In this document: one piece after another, positions 44,533 to 52,706 of the stretch | Layout of the letters: the number at the start of each line of letters is the position of its first letter | Position numbering within the stretch: position 1 is the first letter of the stretch | Source of the DNA: Gordonia prachuapensis | Lineage (GTDB): Bacteria; Actinomycetota; Actinomycetes; Mycobacteriales; Mycobacteriaceae | Direction of reading: 5' to 3' | Assembly (NCBI RefSeq): GCF_036350515.1 | Contig: NZ_JAZDUE010000014.1 | Coordinates: forward strand, 1-64,000 | DNA length: 64,000 bases | Made by a program: the position numbers and the translations under genes | Notes under the pieces: generated by a model | Databases searched by the model: none | What the model saw: the letters and a program-made list of their open reading frames with translations, nothing else | Told to the model about the DNA's origin: nothing

Positions 44533-45357
44533 TCAGCTTGCCAACTGATCGACGACGAGCCTGGCCATGTTTGTCGCACCGAGCGGCGTCGGATGGCGGG
44601 TCTGGGTGTCGCCCCGCGGCCAGTCACCGAGAAACCATCGAGCCGAACCGGCACAGGTGTCGTGGCCGACGGCGGGACCAGCGATATCGACATAGTCGGC
44701 GGCCGCCCGTTCGGCGGCCTCCGCCAGGGTTCGGTTGAAGTCCGCAAAGAACGCTGCCACCGTCGGGGCGTCGGCTTCGCTCATCCGTGCGTCCGGGAAG
44801 CAGCGCTGCGCGCCGAAGTAGCCTCCGTGACCGACGACCACGATGCGCGCGGCCGGCGACCTTCGATGGATCTCCGCGAGTACGCGATCCAGCTTTGGGG
44901 ACAGGTCGGTCAACGCGCTCGTGATCCGAGCCTGCATGGCGCTGTCCGTACGGCACCGGCCGTCCCCGATCAGCGGGAAACACGGCGAGATGAGCGATGA
45001 CCATCCGATGTCGTTGCCGCCGATCGACAGCGTGACGAGCCTTGTTCTCTCCGACAACGCATCGACCTGTGGGGGAACCGAATTGACCAGCAGGACCCGC
45101 TGCCCCTCCAGCACGTCGGTCGTCGTGGCGGCGACACATGCGACCGAGCGGTAGGAGACACCGAGCGCGGCAGCGACCTTCGGCGGGTATGCGTCCGCTG
45201 TGCGGCCGCAGTGGTCGCCGAAGAGTACCGACGTCCACGTGACACCGGTTGCCCGTGAGTCCCCGAGTGCCACGTAGTACGGGTCGTCGGCAGCGGTCGC
45301 GACGCCTGCTCCGAGGACTGTCAGAACCAGTGAGACGACCATCACAAGATTTCGCAC
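44533..45357 (-). CDS. Secreted SGNH/GDSL-family esterase
   Basis: A 274-residue protein with a signal peptide (MRNLVMVVSLVLTVLGAGVATA). The nucleophile block is YVALGDSRATG; the block with Asn is SIGGNDIGW and the catalytic His is near HPTPLGATN. Cysteines at DHCGRT and SVACVA suggest disulfides, like Streptomyces secreted lipases. The usual GDSYSSG is replaced by GDSRATG, but the serine is kept. It is convergent with the F420-type gene and has no evident operon partner. Confidence 0.83.
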   Translation of the reverse strand: MRNLVMVVSLVLTVLGAGVATAADDPYYVALGDSRATGVTWTSVLFGDHCGRTADAYPPKVAAALGVSYRSVACVAATTTDVLEGQRVLLVNSVPPQVDALSERTRLVTLSIGGNDIGWSSLISPCFPLIGDGRCRTDSAMQARITSALTDLSPKLDRVLAEIHRRSPAARIVVVGHGGYFGAQRCFPDARMSEADAPTVAAFFADFNRTLAEAAERAAADYVDIAGPAVGHDTCAGSARWFLGDWPRGDTQTRHPTPLGATNMARLVVDQLAS

Positions 45358-45429
45358 TCGCCGAGAATATTCAGCAAAGAACCGCAGTGGCTTGGTCAGA
45401 GAGTCTGATTAGTCCTTTTTGACGACAAG

Positions 45430-45467
45430 AAGAAACCCCCCACCTGCCTGCGCTGGTGAGGGGTTTC
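45430..45467 (-). terminator. Terminator downstream of the tRNA genes
   Basis: GAAACCCCCCACC and GGTGAGGGGTTTC form a hairpin with a single bulge around a 9-base loop. On the minus strand it follows tRNA-Glu by a few bases and is followed by TTCTTCTTG, so it should end the tRNA-Gln/tRNA-Glu transcript. Confidence 0.78.
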
Positions 45468-45473
45468 CTTCTG

Positions 45474-45546
45474 TAGCCCCGACGGGATTCGAACCCGCGC
45501 TACCGCCTTGAGAGGGCGGCGTCCTAGGCCGCTAGACGACGGGGCC
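45474..45546 (-). tRNA. tRNA-Glu (anticodon CTC)
   Basis: A 73-nt cloverleaf can be folded on the minus strand. The acceptor stem is GGCCCCG with CGGGGCT and discriminator A, the D arm is GTCTAGCGGCCTAGGAC, and the anticodon loop is CTCTCAA within CCGCC/GGCGG. The T arm is CGGGTTCGAATCCCG. G1 pairs with U72 as wobble. No CCA is encoded. It is followed by a terminator and preceded by tRNA-Gln. Confidence 0.95.
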
Positions 45547-45614
45547 ATGGACACGCTATTCAGTTGGAACGACCGGGTGGGCGTCTCGGTTGGAGACCCG
45601 TCACCGGCTGTCCG

Positions 45615-45686
45615 CTGGGGTACCAGGACTCGAACCTAGAATGGCGGTACCAGAAACCGCTGTGTTGCCAATTACACCATACCCCA
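45615..45686 (-). tRNA. tRNA-Gln (anticodon CTG)
   Basis: A 72-nt cloverleaf on the minus strand with acceptor TGGGGTA/TACCCCA and discriminator G. The anticodon loop TTCTGGT is carried by GCGGT/ACCGC, and the T arm TAGGTTCGAGTCCTG contains GTTCGAGTC. It is upstream of tRNA-Glu in the same direction and downstream of gltX, as in mycobacteria (glnU and gluT near gltX). Confidence 0.94.
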
Positions 45687-45784
45687 AGGTTTTCCCTCGT
45701 CCGATCGGCGTCCCGCTCGGAAAAGGACCGAGGAGAAGAGTACCAAAGGGTACCCCCAAGACCACAAATCGGCAGGTCAAACCG

Positions 45785-47260
45785 CTAGTTCGGGATTTGT
45801 TCGCGTGCTGCGGCCAGTCGGGCCAGACTCTTCTCGCGACCGAGCAATTCCATCGACTCGTACAGGGGCGGACTGATCTGCGATCCGGTGACGGCCACGC
45901 GGACCGGACCGAACGCCTTGCGCGGTTTGAGTCCCAGACCGTCGACGAGAGCCCCCTTCAGCGCCTCCTCGATGTCGGGTCCGGTCCACCCCGACAGCGG
46001 GGTCAGCGCCGCCGTCGCGGCATCGAGCACCTCACCCGCATCCGCACCCAGGTTCTTCGCCGCGGACTTCTCGTCGATGACGAAGTCGGCGTCGGAAACG
46101 TAGAGGAAGGACATGAGCCCCCAGGCATCCTCGAGCACCTGGATCCGGGTCTGCACCAGCTCGGCGAGGGCGGTGAAGGACGAGTCGTCGACCGCGTCGG
46201 TGAGGTGTCCCCGATCGATCAGGTAGCTCTTGAGACGGGAGGCGAAATCACCGACCTCGAGTCGCCGGATGTGCTCGGCGTTGATGGCGTCCGCCTTCTT
46301 CTGATCGAACCGGGCCGGATTCGAATTCACCTGCCGCACATCGAAAGCGCCGATCATCTCATCGAGCGTGAACACGTCGTTGTCACCCGAGAAACCCCAT
46401 CCGAGCAACGCGAGGTAGTTCAGCAGTCCCTCGGGGATGAAGCCACGATCCCGGTGATGGAACAGATTCGACTGCGGGTCCCGCTTGGACAGCTTTTTGT
46501 TGCCCTCGCCCATCACGAACGGCAGATGGCCGAACTCGGGTACCCGATCGGCGATCCCCAGCCGGATCAGTGCGTCGTAGAGCGCGATCTGCCGGGGCGT
46601 CGAGGAGAAGAGATCCTCGCCGCGCAGCACATGGGTGATCTTCATCAGTGCGTCGTCGACCGGGTTCACCAGGGTGTAGAGCGGATCTCCGGACGCCCGG
46701 GTGAGCGCGAAATCGGGCACCGTGCCGGCCTTGATGGTGGTGGTGCCGCGGACGAGGTCGTCCCACGAGATGTCGTGGTCCGGCATGCGAAGGCGGACAA
46801 CGGGTTTACGACCCTCGGCGCGATACTCGGCGCGCTGCTGTTCGGTGAGCTGGCGGTCGAAGTTGTCGTAGCCGAGTTTCGGGTCGCGGCCGGCGGCGCG
46901 GTGACGGGCCTCGACCTCCTCGGGGGTCGAGAACGCCTCGTAGGCCTCCCCCGCCTCGACCAACCGCGCGACCACGTCGAGGTGGATGTCGCGGCGCTCC
47001 GATTGCCGGTAGGGCCCGTACGGTCCGCCGACCTCGGGCCCCTCGTCCCAGTCCAGGCCCAGCCAGCGCAGGGCGTCGAGGATCGCGTCGTAGGACTCCT
47101 GGGTGTCGCGAGCCGCATCGGTGTCCTCGATCCGGAAGACGAACGTGCCCTTGTCGTGGCGCGCCTGCGCGAAGTTGAACAGGGCCGTCCGCGCCAGCCC
47201 GACGTGCGGAGTACCGGTCGGGGACGGACAGAAACGAACGCGCACATCGGAGCCACTCAT
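45785..47260 (-). CDS. gltX: Glutamyl-tRNA synthetase (nondiscriminating type possible)
   Basis: This enzyme charges tRNA with glutamate; in actinobacteria lacking GlnRS it usually also charges tRNA-Gln for amidotransfer. The 491-residue class I synthetase has the HIGH-type motif SPTGTPHVGLA near residue 18 and KLSKR near residue 252, followed by the anticodon-binding domain. It is upstream of tRNA-Gln and tRNA-Glu in the same direction. That both substrate tRNAs follow is suggestive, though whether glnS exists elsewhere is not known. Confidence 0.95.
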   Translation of the reverse strand: MSGSDVRVRFCPSPTGTPHVGLARTALFNFAQARHDKGTFVFRIEDTDAARDTQESYDAILDALRWLGLDWDEGPEVGGPYGPYRQSERRDIHLDVVARLVEAGEAYEAFSTPEEVEARHRAAGRDPKLGYDNFDRQLTEQQRAEYRAEGRKPVVRLRMPDHDISWDDLVRGTTTIKAGTVPDFALTRASGDPLYTLVNPVDDALMKITHVLRGEDLFSSTPRQIALYDALIRLGIADRVPEFGHLPFVMGEGNKKLSKRDPQSNLFHHRDRGFIPEGLLNYLALLGWGFSGDNDVFTLDEMIGAFDVRQVNSNPARFDQKKADAINAEHIRRLEVGDFASRLKSYLIDRGHLTDAVDDSSFTALAELVQTRIQVLEDAWGLMSFLYVSDADFVIDEKSAAKNLGADAGEVLDAATAALTPLSGWTGPDIEEALKGALVDGLGLKPRKAFGPVRVAVTGSQISPPLYESMELLGREKSLARLAAAREQIPN

Positions 47261-47326
47261 GGTGGTCAGCGTATCGAATCGGCCGAGTATCGAATCGTCG
47301 GCAACCGCCCCGGCGGCCGCCCGAGG

Positions 47327-48148
47327 TCAGCGATGCGCGTCGAGGAACTCGATCAGCAGCCTGTTCACCTCGCCGGGCTGCTCGAGGTAACCGAAGTGGC
47401 CGGCCTTGCTGATCTCCTCGTAGCGCGCGCCGGGAATCGCGTCGGCGACCTCGCGCGCGAGTTTCGGCGGAAGCGTGCGGTCGTCGGCGAATCCGATCAC
47501 CAGGGCGGGCCGGGAGATGCCCCGGTAGGCACCGAGCCGGTCGGCCTCCCGGTCGTGCAAGCCCAGCTGCGCCCGAACGCCGGCGGTGACCGTCTGTGGC
47601 GAGAACCCGATGACGTCGAGCCAGTCCTTGGCCGCGCGGTCGTCGTCGAGGGTGTGCGGCGACAGGTTCAGGTGCGCGGTGATCGCCGCGGCATAATCCG
47701 GCGGCAACGTGATCTTGTTGTCGTAGAGGGCGCGCTCTCCTGCCGAGATCGCCTGCTGGACAGGGGTGTTGCGTCCATAGGTGGCGATCATCACGGCTGC
47801 CTTGACCAAATCAGGGCGGGACAACGCCAGTTCCTGGGTGATCCGCGCGCCCAACGACGTCCCCACGACGAATGCCGGCCCCGCACCGAGATGTTCGATC
47901 AATCCCGCCGTGTCGGCGACCATGTCGTCGTGCGTGAAGCCCTCGGCACATTCCGAGGACGGGGCGATACCGCGGTTGTCGAAGGTGACGACCCGGTAGC
48001 CGGCCTTGATCAACGCCGGCTGTTGGTGGGCCTGCCACACCCGGCCGGGGCTGCCGGTGCCCATCACCATCACGACCAGCGGACCGGTGCCCGCGTCGTC
48101 GTAGGAGATGTCGATTCCGTTGACCCGGGCCGTCTTCGGACCCTTCAC
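47327..48148 (-). CDS. Alpha/beta hydrolase
   Basis: A 273-residue alpha/beta hydrolase with GTGSPGRVWQAHQQ (oxyanion loop region), the nucleophile elbow GTSLGAR near residue 100, the acid in IGFADDRTLPP and the histidine KAGHFGYLEQP. GTG 48148 overlaps the fumarylacetoacetase gene stop by 4 bp (GTGA), so I reject the longer frame. With the coupled FAH-family enzyme it may act in a ring-cleavage type catabolic route, but the substrate is unknown. Confidence 0.8.
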   Translation of the reverse strand: MKGPKTARVNGIDISYDDAGTGPLVVMVMGTGSPGRVWQAHQQPALIKAGYRVVTFDNRGIAPSSECAEGFTHDDMVADTAGLIEHLGAGPAFVVGTSLGARITQELALSRPDLVKAAVMIATYGRNTPVQQAISAGERALYDNKITLPPDYAAAITAHLNLSPHTLDDDRAAKDWLDVIGFSPQTVTAGVRAQLGLHDREADRLGAYRGISRPALVIGFADDRTLPPKLAREVADAIPGARYEEISKAGHFGYLEQPGEVNRLLIEFLDAHR

Positions 48149-48918
48149 GGTTTGTCCACCACGGGGTTGGCGAGCGTCCCGATGCCCTCCACGGTGACGG
48201 CGACACGCTGCCCAGCCACCATCGGGCCGACACCCTCGGGCGTACCGGTGAGGATGACGTCGCCCGGCAGGAGGGTCATGATCCGCGAGATCCACTCCAC
48301 GATCGCGCCGACGTCGTGGAGCATCAGCGAGGTCCGAGAGCGCTGCTTGACATCACCGTCGAGCTCGGTGAGCACTTCGGCGTCGGCCGGATCGAACTGC
48401 GTCTCGATCCACGGCCCGAGCGGGCAGAAGCTGTCGTAGCTCTTGCCACGTGTCCACTGACCATCGGCCTTCTGCTGATCACGGGCAGTGACGTCGTTGG
48501 CCACGGTGTACCCGAGGATGACGTCGGCTGCCTTGGCGGCCGGGACGTCCTTGCAGGGCTGACCGATCACCACGGCCAGCTCACCCTCGTAGTCGACCCG
48601 CTCGGAACTCGGCGGACGCACGATGGGCACCTCGGGGCCGATGATCGAGGTGTTCGGCTTGATGAAGATCACCGGCTCCGGCGGCGCCTCCCCGCCCATC
48701 TCCGTGGCATGGGCGGCGTAGTTCTTGCCGATGCAGATCACCTTCGACGCCAGGATCGGCGCCAGAAGTCGCACGTCGGCGAGCGCCCAGGACCGACCGG
48801 TGAAGGACGGGGTACCGAAGGGATGTTCGGCGATCTCGCGCGCCCGCTGACCGTCTTCGGCGTCCTCGATGGCGACGAACGCGACTCCGTCGGGGCTGGC
48901 AACTCGTCCTAATCGCAT
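48145..48918 (-). CDS. Fumarylacetoacetate hydrolase family protein
   Basis: A 257-residue FAH-fold enzyme. The metal-binding residues sit in KPNTSIIGPEVPIV, YEGELAVVIG and TVANDVTARDQQ, and the C-terminus TGTPEGVGPM is typical. Members hydrolyse or decarboxylate acylpyruvates and related diketo acids. The same gene is next to gltX in mycobacteria (Rv2993c as I recall). I use ATG 48918; GTG 48924 is in frame 6 bp upstream. It is coupled to the hydrolase gene. Confidence 0.87.
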   Translation of the reverse strand: MRLGRVASPDGVAFVAIEDAEDGQRAREIAEHPFGTPSFTGRSWALADVRLLAPILASKVICIGKNYAAHATEMGGEAPPEPVIFIKPNTSIIGPEVPIVRPPSSERVDYEGELAVVIGQPCKDVPAAKAADVILGYTVANDVTARDQQKADGQWTRGKSYDSFCPLGPWIETQFDPADAEVLTELDGDVKQRSRTSLMLHDVGAIVEWISRIMTLLPGDVILTGTPEGVGPMVAGQRVAVTVEGIGTLANPVVDKP

Positions 48919-49020
48919 GGCCACGACACTATCGCACCACCGATTCCCAACCTGCGGGACTCGACTTGGGCACGAACGCGATCGATTCTAGGATATGGAC
49001 AGTTTGTATCAGAATGTGAG

Positions 49021-50229
49021 ATGGGAGACAAGGTGGAGTCGATGACGTTGTCGGCGCGGCGGAAATGGGCGATGCTCGGCTGCGCCCTGATCGCCGCGAT
49101 GACGACGACCTGCGCGGTCAGCGGTGTCGCCTACCTGATCCCCGCCCTGCACACCGAGCACGGTGTGCCACTGTCCGCGGCATCGATCCTCGCCACCATC
49201 CCCACAGTCGGGCTGATGATCCTGATCATCCCGTGGGGCGTCCTACTCGATCGCTATGGCGAACGCCACGTCCTGATCATCTCTCTGTGCGTGACGTCGG
49301 TCGGCACCATCGGGGCCGTCGTGATGTCGGCGACCGACGCGCCGTACTGGGCCCTCGCGGTCGCGCTGTTCATCGGCGGCCTCGGATCGGGCGCCGCCAA
49401 CGGTGCCAGCGGCCGGATCGTGGTCGGTTGGTTCCCGGCGAATCAACGAGGCACCGCGATGGGAGTGCGGCAGATGGCCCAACCCCTGGGGATAGCGGTC
49501 TGTGCGCTCACCATGCCACTGACCGCCGCATCCCTCGGGGTGACGGCGGCCCTGGTCATCCCCGCGGCGGTGACCGGACTGGGGCTGGTGGTGGCCGTGG
49601 TGGGAATCATCGATCCGCCGACGGCACCGTCGAGCAGCGCCCGACCGGCAGGCACTGACAACCCCTATCGCACAGGTGGTTTCCTCGCCCGCGTGCACGG
49701 TGTCAGTGCGCTGCTGGTGATTCCGCAGTCCATGCTGTGGACCTTCGTCCCCACGTGGTTGATCGTGGCACACGAGTGGGCCCCGGCCGCTGCGGGCGTT
49801 CTGGTCACGGCCACACAGGTCGTGGGCGCGATCGGCCGCATCGTCGCCGGGCGGATCTCCGATGCCTGGGGCTCGCGGATGCGGCCCATCCGTGTCATCG
49901 CGGTCGCGGCCTCGGTCTCCGTCGCCGTGCTGGCGCTGACGGACTGGCTCGACAGCCCGGTCGCGCCGATCGTCATGGCCGCCGCGGCCGTGGCGTCGGT
50001 GGCGGACAACGGACTGGCGTTCACCGCGATCGCGGAGTTCGCCGGACCGACGTGGAGTGGCCGCGGGTTGGCGATCCAGAACACCGCTCAGTACCTCGCG
50101 ACGGCAGCCAGCACACCGGTGTTGGGTGCGATCATCGGTGGTGTCGGCTTCCCGGTCGCGTTCGCCTTGACGGCGATCACCCCGCTCATCGCGGTGCCGC
50201 TGGTCCCCCGTGACGCGCAACGTGATTGA
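49021..50229 (+). CDS. MFS transporter
   Basis: A 402-residue transporter with about 12 helices. The motif-A region between helices 2 and 3 is GVLLDRYGERHVL and the repeat copy is GRISDAWGSRMRP. The polar N-terminus (MGDKVESMTLSARRKWAML) is cytoplasmic; ATG 49042 is an alternative start. The homologue in mycobacteria (Rv2994) is of unknown substrate. Its 3' end overlaps the convergent DUF1648 gene by 44 bp (50186-50229). Confidence 0.82.
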   Translation: MGDKVESMTLSARRKWAMLGCALIAAMTTTCAVSGVAYLIPALHTEHGVPLSAASILATIPTVGLMILIIPWGVLLDRYGERHVLIISLCVTSVGTIGAVVMSATDAPYWALAVALFIGGLGSGAANGASGRIVVGWFPANQRGTAMGVRQMAQPLGIAVCALTMPLTAASLGVTAALVIPAAVTGLGLVVAVVGIIDPPTAPSSSARPAGTDNPYRTGGFLARVHGVSALLVIPQSMLWTFVPTWLIVAHEWAPAAAGVLVTATQVVGAIGRIVAGRISDAWGSRMRPIRVIAVAASVSVAVLALTDWLDSPVAPIVMAAAAVASVADNGLAFTAIAEFAGPTWSGRGLAIQNTAQYLATAASTPVLGAIIGGVGFPVAFALTAITPLIAVPLVPRDAQRD

Positions 50230-51211
50230 TCAGTCCCGCGGCCTTCGCGGCGTCGTCGACGACGACGATGTCGCGCCGTCCGTCTCGGCGGACGACGAGT
50301 AGCGCCGAACCGGACCGGAGCACGAAACCTTTCGCGCCCTTCAGGTCTCCGTGGGCAGCGATTCGGTAGCCGTAGCCGCCGAAGTCGCGCATCGCGCGGA
50401 CGGGCACCACCTCGGCATGGTCGATTTCGGCGATCGGGACGGTGGTGCGCGGCCATCCGAGCAGCCCGCGTGTGGTGACCCCGGACCGGTTCACCGTGAC
50501 GCGCACTCCCCACAGCAGCGCCGTCAGGATCACCACCACCGCCAGGATCGCGACGACGATCCACGATCCGAGCACGAACGACACGGTCGCGAGCACCACC
50601 AGCGCGGCCGACAGGATCACCGACGCGGTGGCTGACATCGACACGGCGCGTGTCCAGACGAACCGCTCCGCGGAGTTCAGGAACAGCTCGGGACGCTCAC
50701 CGATGTCCCGGTCGGCGACAGCCTGCGACCAGCGCGGCGTCGCGGCCGCGACCCCGATGCCGCACACGATGCCGAGCCCGAGCGCACACAGGATCTGCCA
50801 CTGCGGTGTCGGCACCGCGGATGCGTCCGTGACGTCACGCTGGTCGGCGGTGGTGAGCACGACGACCGCGATGATCGAGATCGACACTCCGGCAACGAGA
50901 CCCGTGGCGGACTGGACGAGGTTGCGGTCACGTGTGGCGGCAAAGACGAGGCAGCCGAGCACGGCACCGATCGCGCCGACGACGATGGGTGCGGCGATCA
51001 CGAAGGTGTGGCCGGAGAATCCGTCGGCACCGTCGATGGACCAATGGGTGGCGACCGGGTTCGGCAACTCGGCGCGCCACGAAGCGACCAGCAGCGTGCC
51101 CACGATCCCCGCCACGAGCGACGGGACCGTGGCGAGAAGAAACACCACGGCTCGCGTTCGGCCCGTCGGCCCACCGGGTGTGGCCGGATACCCTCCGGGT
51201 CCATCCGTCAT
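50186..51211 (-). CDS. DUF1648 membrane protein, partner of a GntR regulator
   Basis: A 341-residue protein with about six membrane helices, starting in RAVVFLLATVPSLVAGIVG. The DUF1648 signature is PNPVATHWSIDGADGFSGH near residue 60. A C-terminal cytoplasmic domain (residues 245-335) resembles a small bacterial PH-like fold. ATG 51211 overlaps the GntR stop (ATGA). Such GntR/DUF1648 pairs are widespread and unstudied; in Bacillus a DUF1648 protein is part of an antibiotic immunity system. Its 3' end runs 44 bp into the convergent MFS gene. Confidence 0.8.
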   Translation of the reverse strand: MTDGPGGYPATPGGPTGRTRAVVFLLATVPSLVAGIVGTLLVASWRAELPNPVATHWSIDGADGFSGHTFVIAAPIVVGAIGAVLGCLVFAATRDRNLVQSATGLVAGVSISIIAVVVLTTADQRDVTDASAVPTPQWQILCALGLGIVCGIGVAAATPRWSQAVADRDIGERPELFLNSAERFVWTRAVSMSATASVILSAALVVLATVSFVLGSWIVVAILAVVVILTALLWGVRVTVNRSGVTTRGLLGWPRTTVPIAEIDHAEVVPVRAMRDFGGYGYRIAAHGDLKGAKGFVLRSGSALLVVRRDGRRDIVVVDDAAKAAGLINHVARHGGPAAPR

Positions 51212-51561
51212 CGTGTCCACCTCTCCTCGATCTCGGTTGTCAGTACGGCCGGCGGGATGTCGAGCCTGCGGGCGAGCGCCACGAGCCGATCGATCGCGTC
51301 CACGAGCTCGGCACGATCCGGCGCGGACCCCGTCACGATCGCTCCGCGGCCCCGCCGCAATTCGACGGCTCCCTCATCACGCAGGAGTTGATAGGCACGC
51401 AGAACGGTGTGGAGATTGATATCGAGGGAAGCCGACAGTTCGCGTGCCGGCGGCAGCCGTTCACCGGGCGCGACCTCGCCGTGTGCGATCGCTCCCCGCA
51501 CCGATGCCGCGACCTGCTCGAAGAGCGGCATGCGCGAGTTCGGATCGATGCGGATCAACAC
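51208..51561 (-). CDS. GntR-family regulator, YtrA subfamily
   Basis: A 117-residue regulator. Residues 5-75 form the winged helix (PLFEQVAASVRGAIAHGE, LPPARELSASLDINLHTVLR), and the short C-terminal tail is the YtrA type, which lacks a large effector domain. The start is GTG 51561. A -10 lies directly before the GTG, so the mRNA should be leaderless, and an inverted repeat between -35 and -10 looks like its own operator. It is translationally coupled to the DUF1648 gene and likely represses both. Confidence 0.88.
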   Translation of the reverse strand: MLIRIDPNSRMPLFEQVAASVRGAIAHGEVAPGERLPPARELSASLDINLHTVLRAYQLLRDEGAVELRRGRGAIVTGSAPDRAELVDAIDRLVALARRLDIPPAVLTTEIEERWTR

Positions 51562-51567
51562 AGAAAA

Positions 51568-51596
51568 ATCATATAGTTCTATTCAAAATAGAACAA
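51568..51596 (-). promoter_or_regulatory. Leaderless GntR promoter with embedded operator
   Basis: On the minus strand, -35 TTGTTC (51596-51591) and -10 TATGAT (51573-51568) are 17 bp apart. The start codon lies about 7 bp beyond the -10. GTTCTAT and ATAGAAC at 51576-51594 form a perfect 7-bp inverted repeat with 5-bp spacer inside the spacer region. This is where a YtrA-type repressor would bind. Confidence 0.65.
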
Positions 51597-51640
51597 CTAC
51601 GGCACCGCCGGAGAGTGGAGATCGGACCCGGAACGCATGA

Positions 51641-51667
51641 GCCCCGCCCGGGCAGACCGGGCGGGGC
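51641..51667 (-). terminator. Terminator downstream of leuB
   Basis: GCCCCGCCCGG and CCGGGCGGGGC form a perfect 11-bp stem with a 5-base loop, 28 bp after the leuB stop. No T-run follows on the minus strand. It separates leuB from the GntR promoter. Confidence 0.7.
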
Positions 51668-51695
51668 CCATGCGGTGTCTCGACTGGCGTACCGA

Positions 51696-52706
51696 CTAGA
51701 CGCGATCGCGGATGCGACGTCCGATCTCGCTGGTGCTCAAGGTCTCCGAACCCCGGTCGGCGAGATCCGCAGCGACGGCCTTTTCGACCCGCTCGGCCGC
51801 GTCGGTCTCGCCGAGATGCGACAGCAGGAGTGCGACGGACAGGATGGCCGCGGTGGGATCCGCCTTGCTCTGCCCCGCGATGTCGGGGGCGCTGCCGTGC
51901 ACCGGTTCGAACATCGATGGGTTCGTCCGGGTGGCGTCGATGTTGCCGGACGCCGCGAGACCGATCCCACCGGTGACCGCGGCGGCGATGTCGGTGATGA
52001 TGTCGCCGAACAGATTGTCGGTGACGATCACGTCGAAACGCCCCGGATCGGTGACGAGATAGATCGTCGCCGCATCCACGTGGCAGTAGTCGGTCGTCAC
52101 GTCGGGGTACTCGGCGCCGATCTCGGAGACGGCACGGCTCCACATCGAGCCGGCGAACGTCAGCACATTCGTCTTGTGCACCAGCGTCAACTTCTTGCGC
52201 CGCGCACGCGCCCGCTCGAAGGCGTTGCGCACCACCCGTTCGACACCGAACCGGGTGTTGACGCTCACCTCGGTCGCGACCTCGTTCGGGGTGCCGACCC
52301 GGATGGCGCCACCGTTGCCCGTATAGGGGCCCTCGGTGCCCTCCCGGACGACCACGAAATCGATGTCGGGGTCACCGGCCAGCGGTGACGCGACCCCCGG
52401 GAGTTTGCGCGCCGGACGAAGATTCACATGATGGTCGAGCGCGAACCGCATGTTCAGCAGCAGACCGCGTTCCAAGACGCCCGACGGCACCGACGGGTCG
52501 CCGATGGCGCCCAACAGGATCGCGTCGTGGGCACGCAGGGACGTGAGATCGTCGTCGGTCAGCAGTTCGCCGTTGCGGTGATAGCGACGGGCACCGAGGT
52601 CGAATTCGGTCGTCGACACGTCGGCGACAACCGATTCCAGTACGCCGACGGCCTCCCCGATGACCTCGGGGCCGATGCCGTCGCCGGCGATCACGGCCAG
52701 CTTCAT
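51696..52706 (-). CDS. leuB: 3-isopropylmalate dehydrogenase
   Basis: This enzyme makes 2-oxoisocaproate from 3-isopropylmalate with NAD in leucine synthesis. The 336-residue protein starts MKLAVIAGDGIGPEVIGEAV and contains the conserved MWSRAVSEIGAEYPDV, TDNLFGDIITD and GSAPDIAGQSKADPTA. ATG 52706 overlaps the serA stop (ATGA), so leuB is coupled to serA. leuCD is 9 kb away, so the leucine genes are split as in mycobacteria. Confidence 0.96.
   Translation of the reverse strand: MKLAVIAGDGIGPEVIGEAVGVLESVVADVSTTEFDLGARRYHRNGELLTDDDLTSLRAHDAILLGAIGDPSVPSGVLERGLLLNMRFALDHHVNLRPARKLPGVASPLAGDPDIDFVVVREGTEGPYTGNGGAIRVGTPNEVATEVSVNTRFGVERVVRNAFERARARRKKLTLVHKTNVLTFAGSMWSRAVSEIGAEYPDVTTDYCHVDAATIYLVTDPGRFDVIVTDNLFGDIITDIAAAVTGGIGLAASGNIDATRTNPSMFEPVHGSAPDIAGQSKADPTAAILSVALLLSHLGETDAAERVEKAVAADLADRGSETLSTSEIGRRIRDRV

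Noticed and set aside
45590..48439. A 949-codon open frame on the plus strand
   Set aside because: It lies antisense over gltX, the hydrolase and the FAH gene, which have clear motifs; long antisense frames are common in GC-rich DNA.
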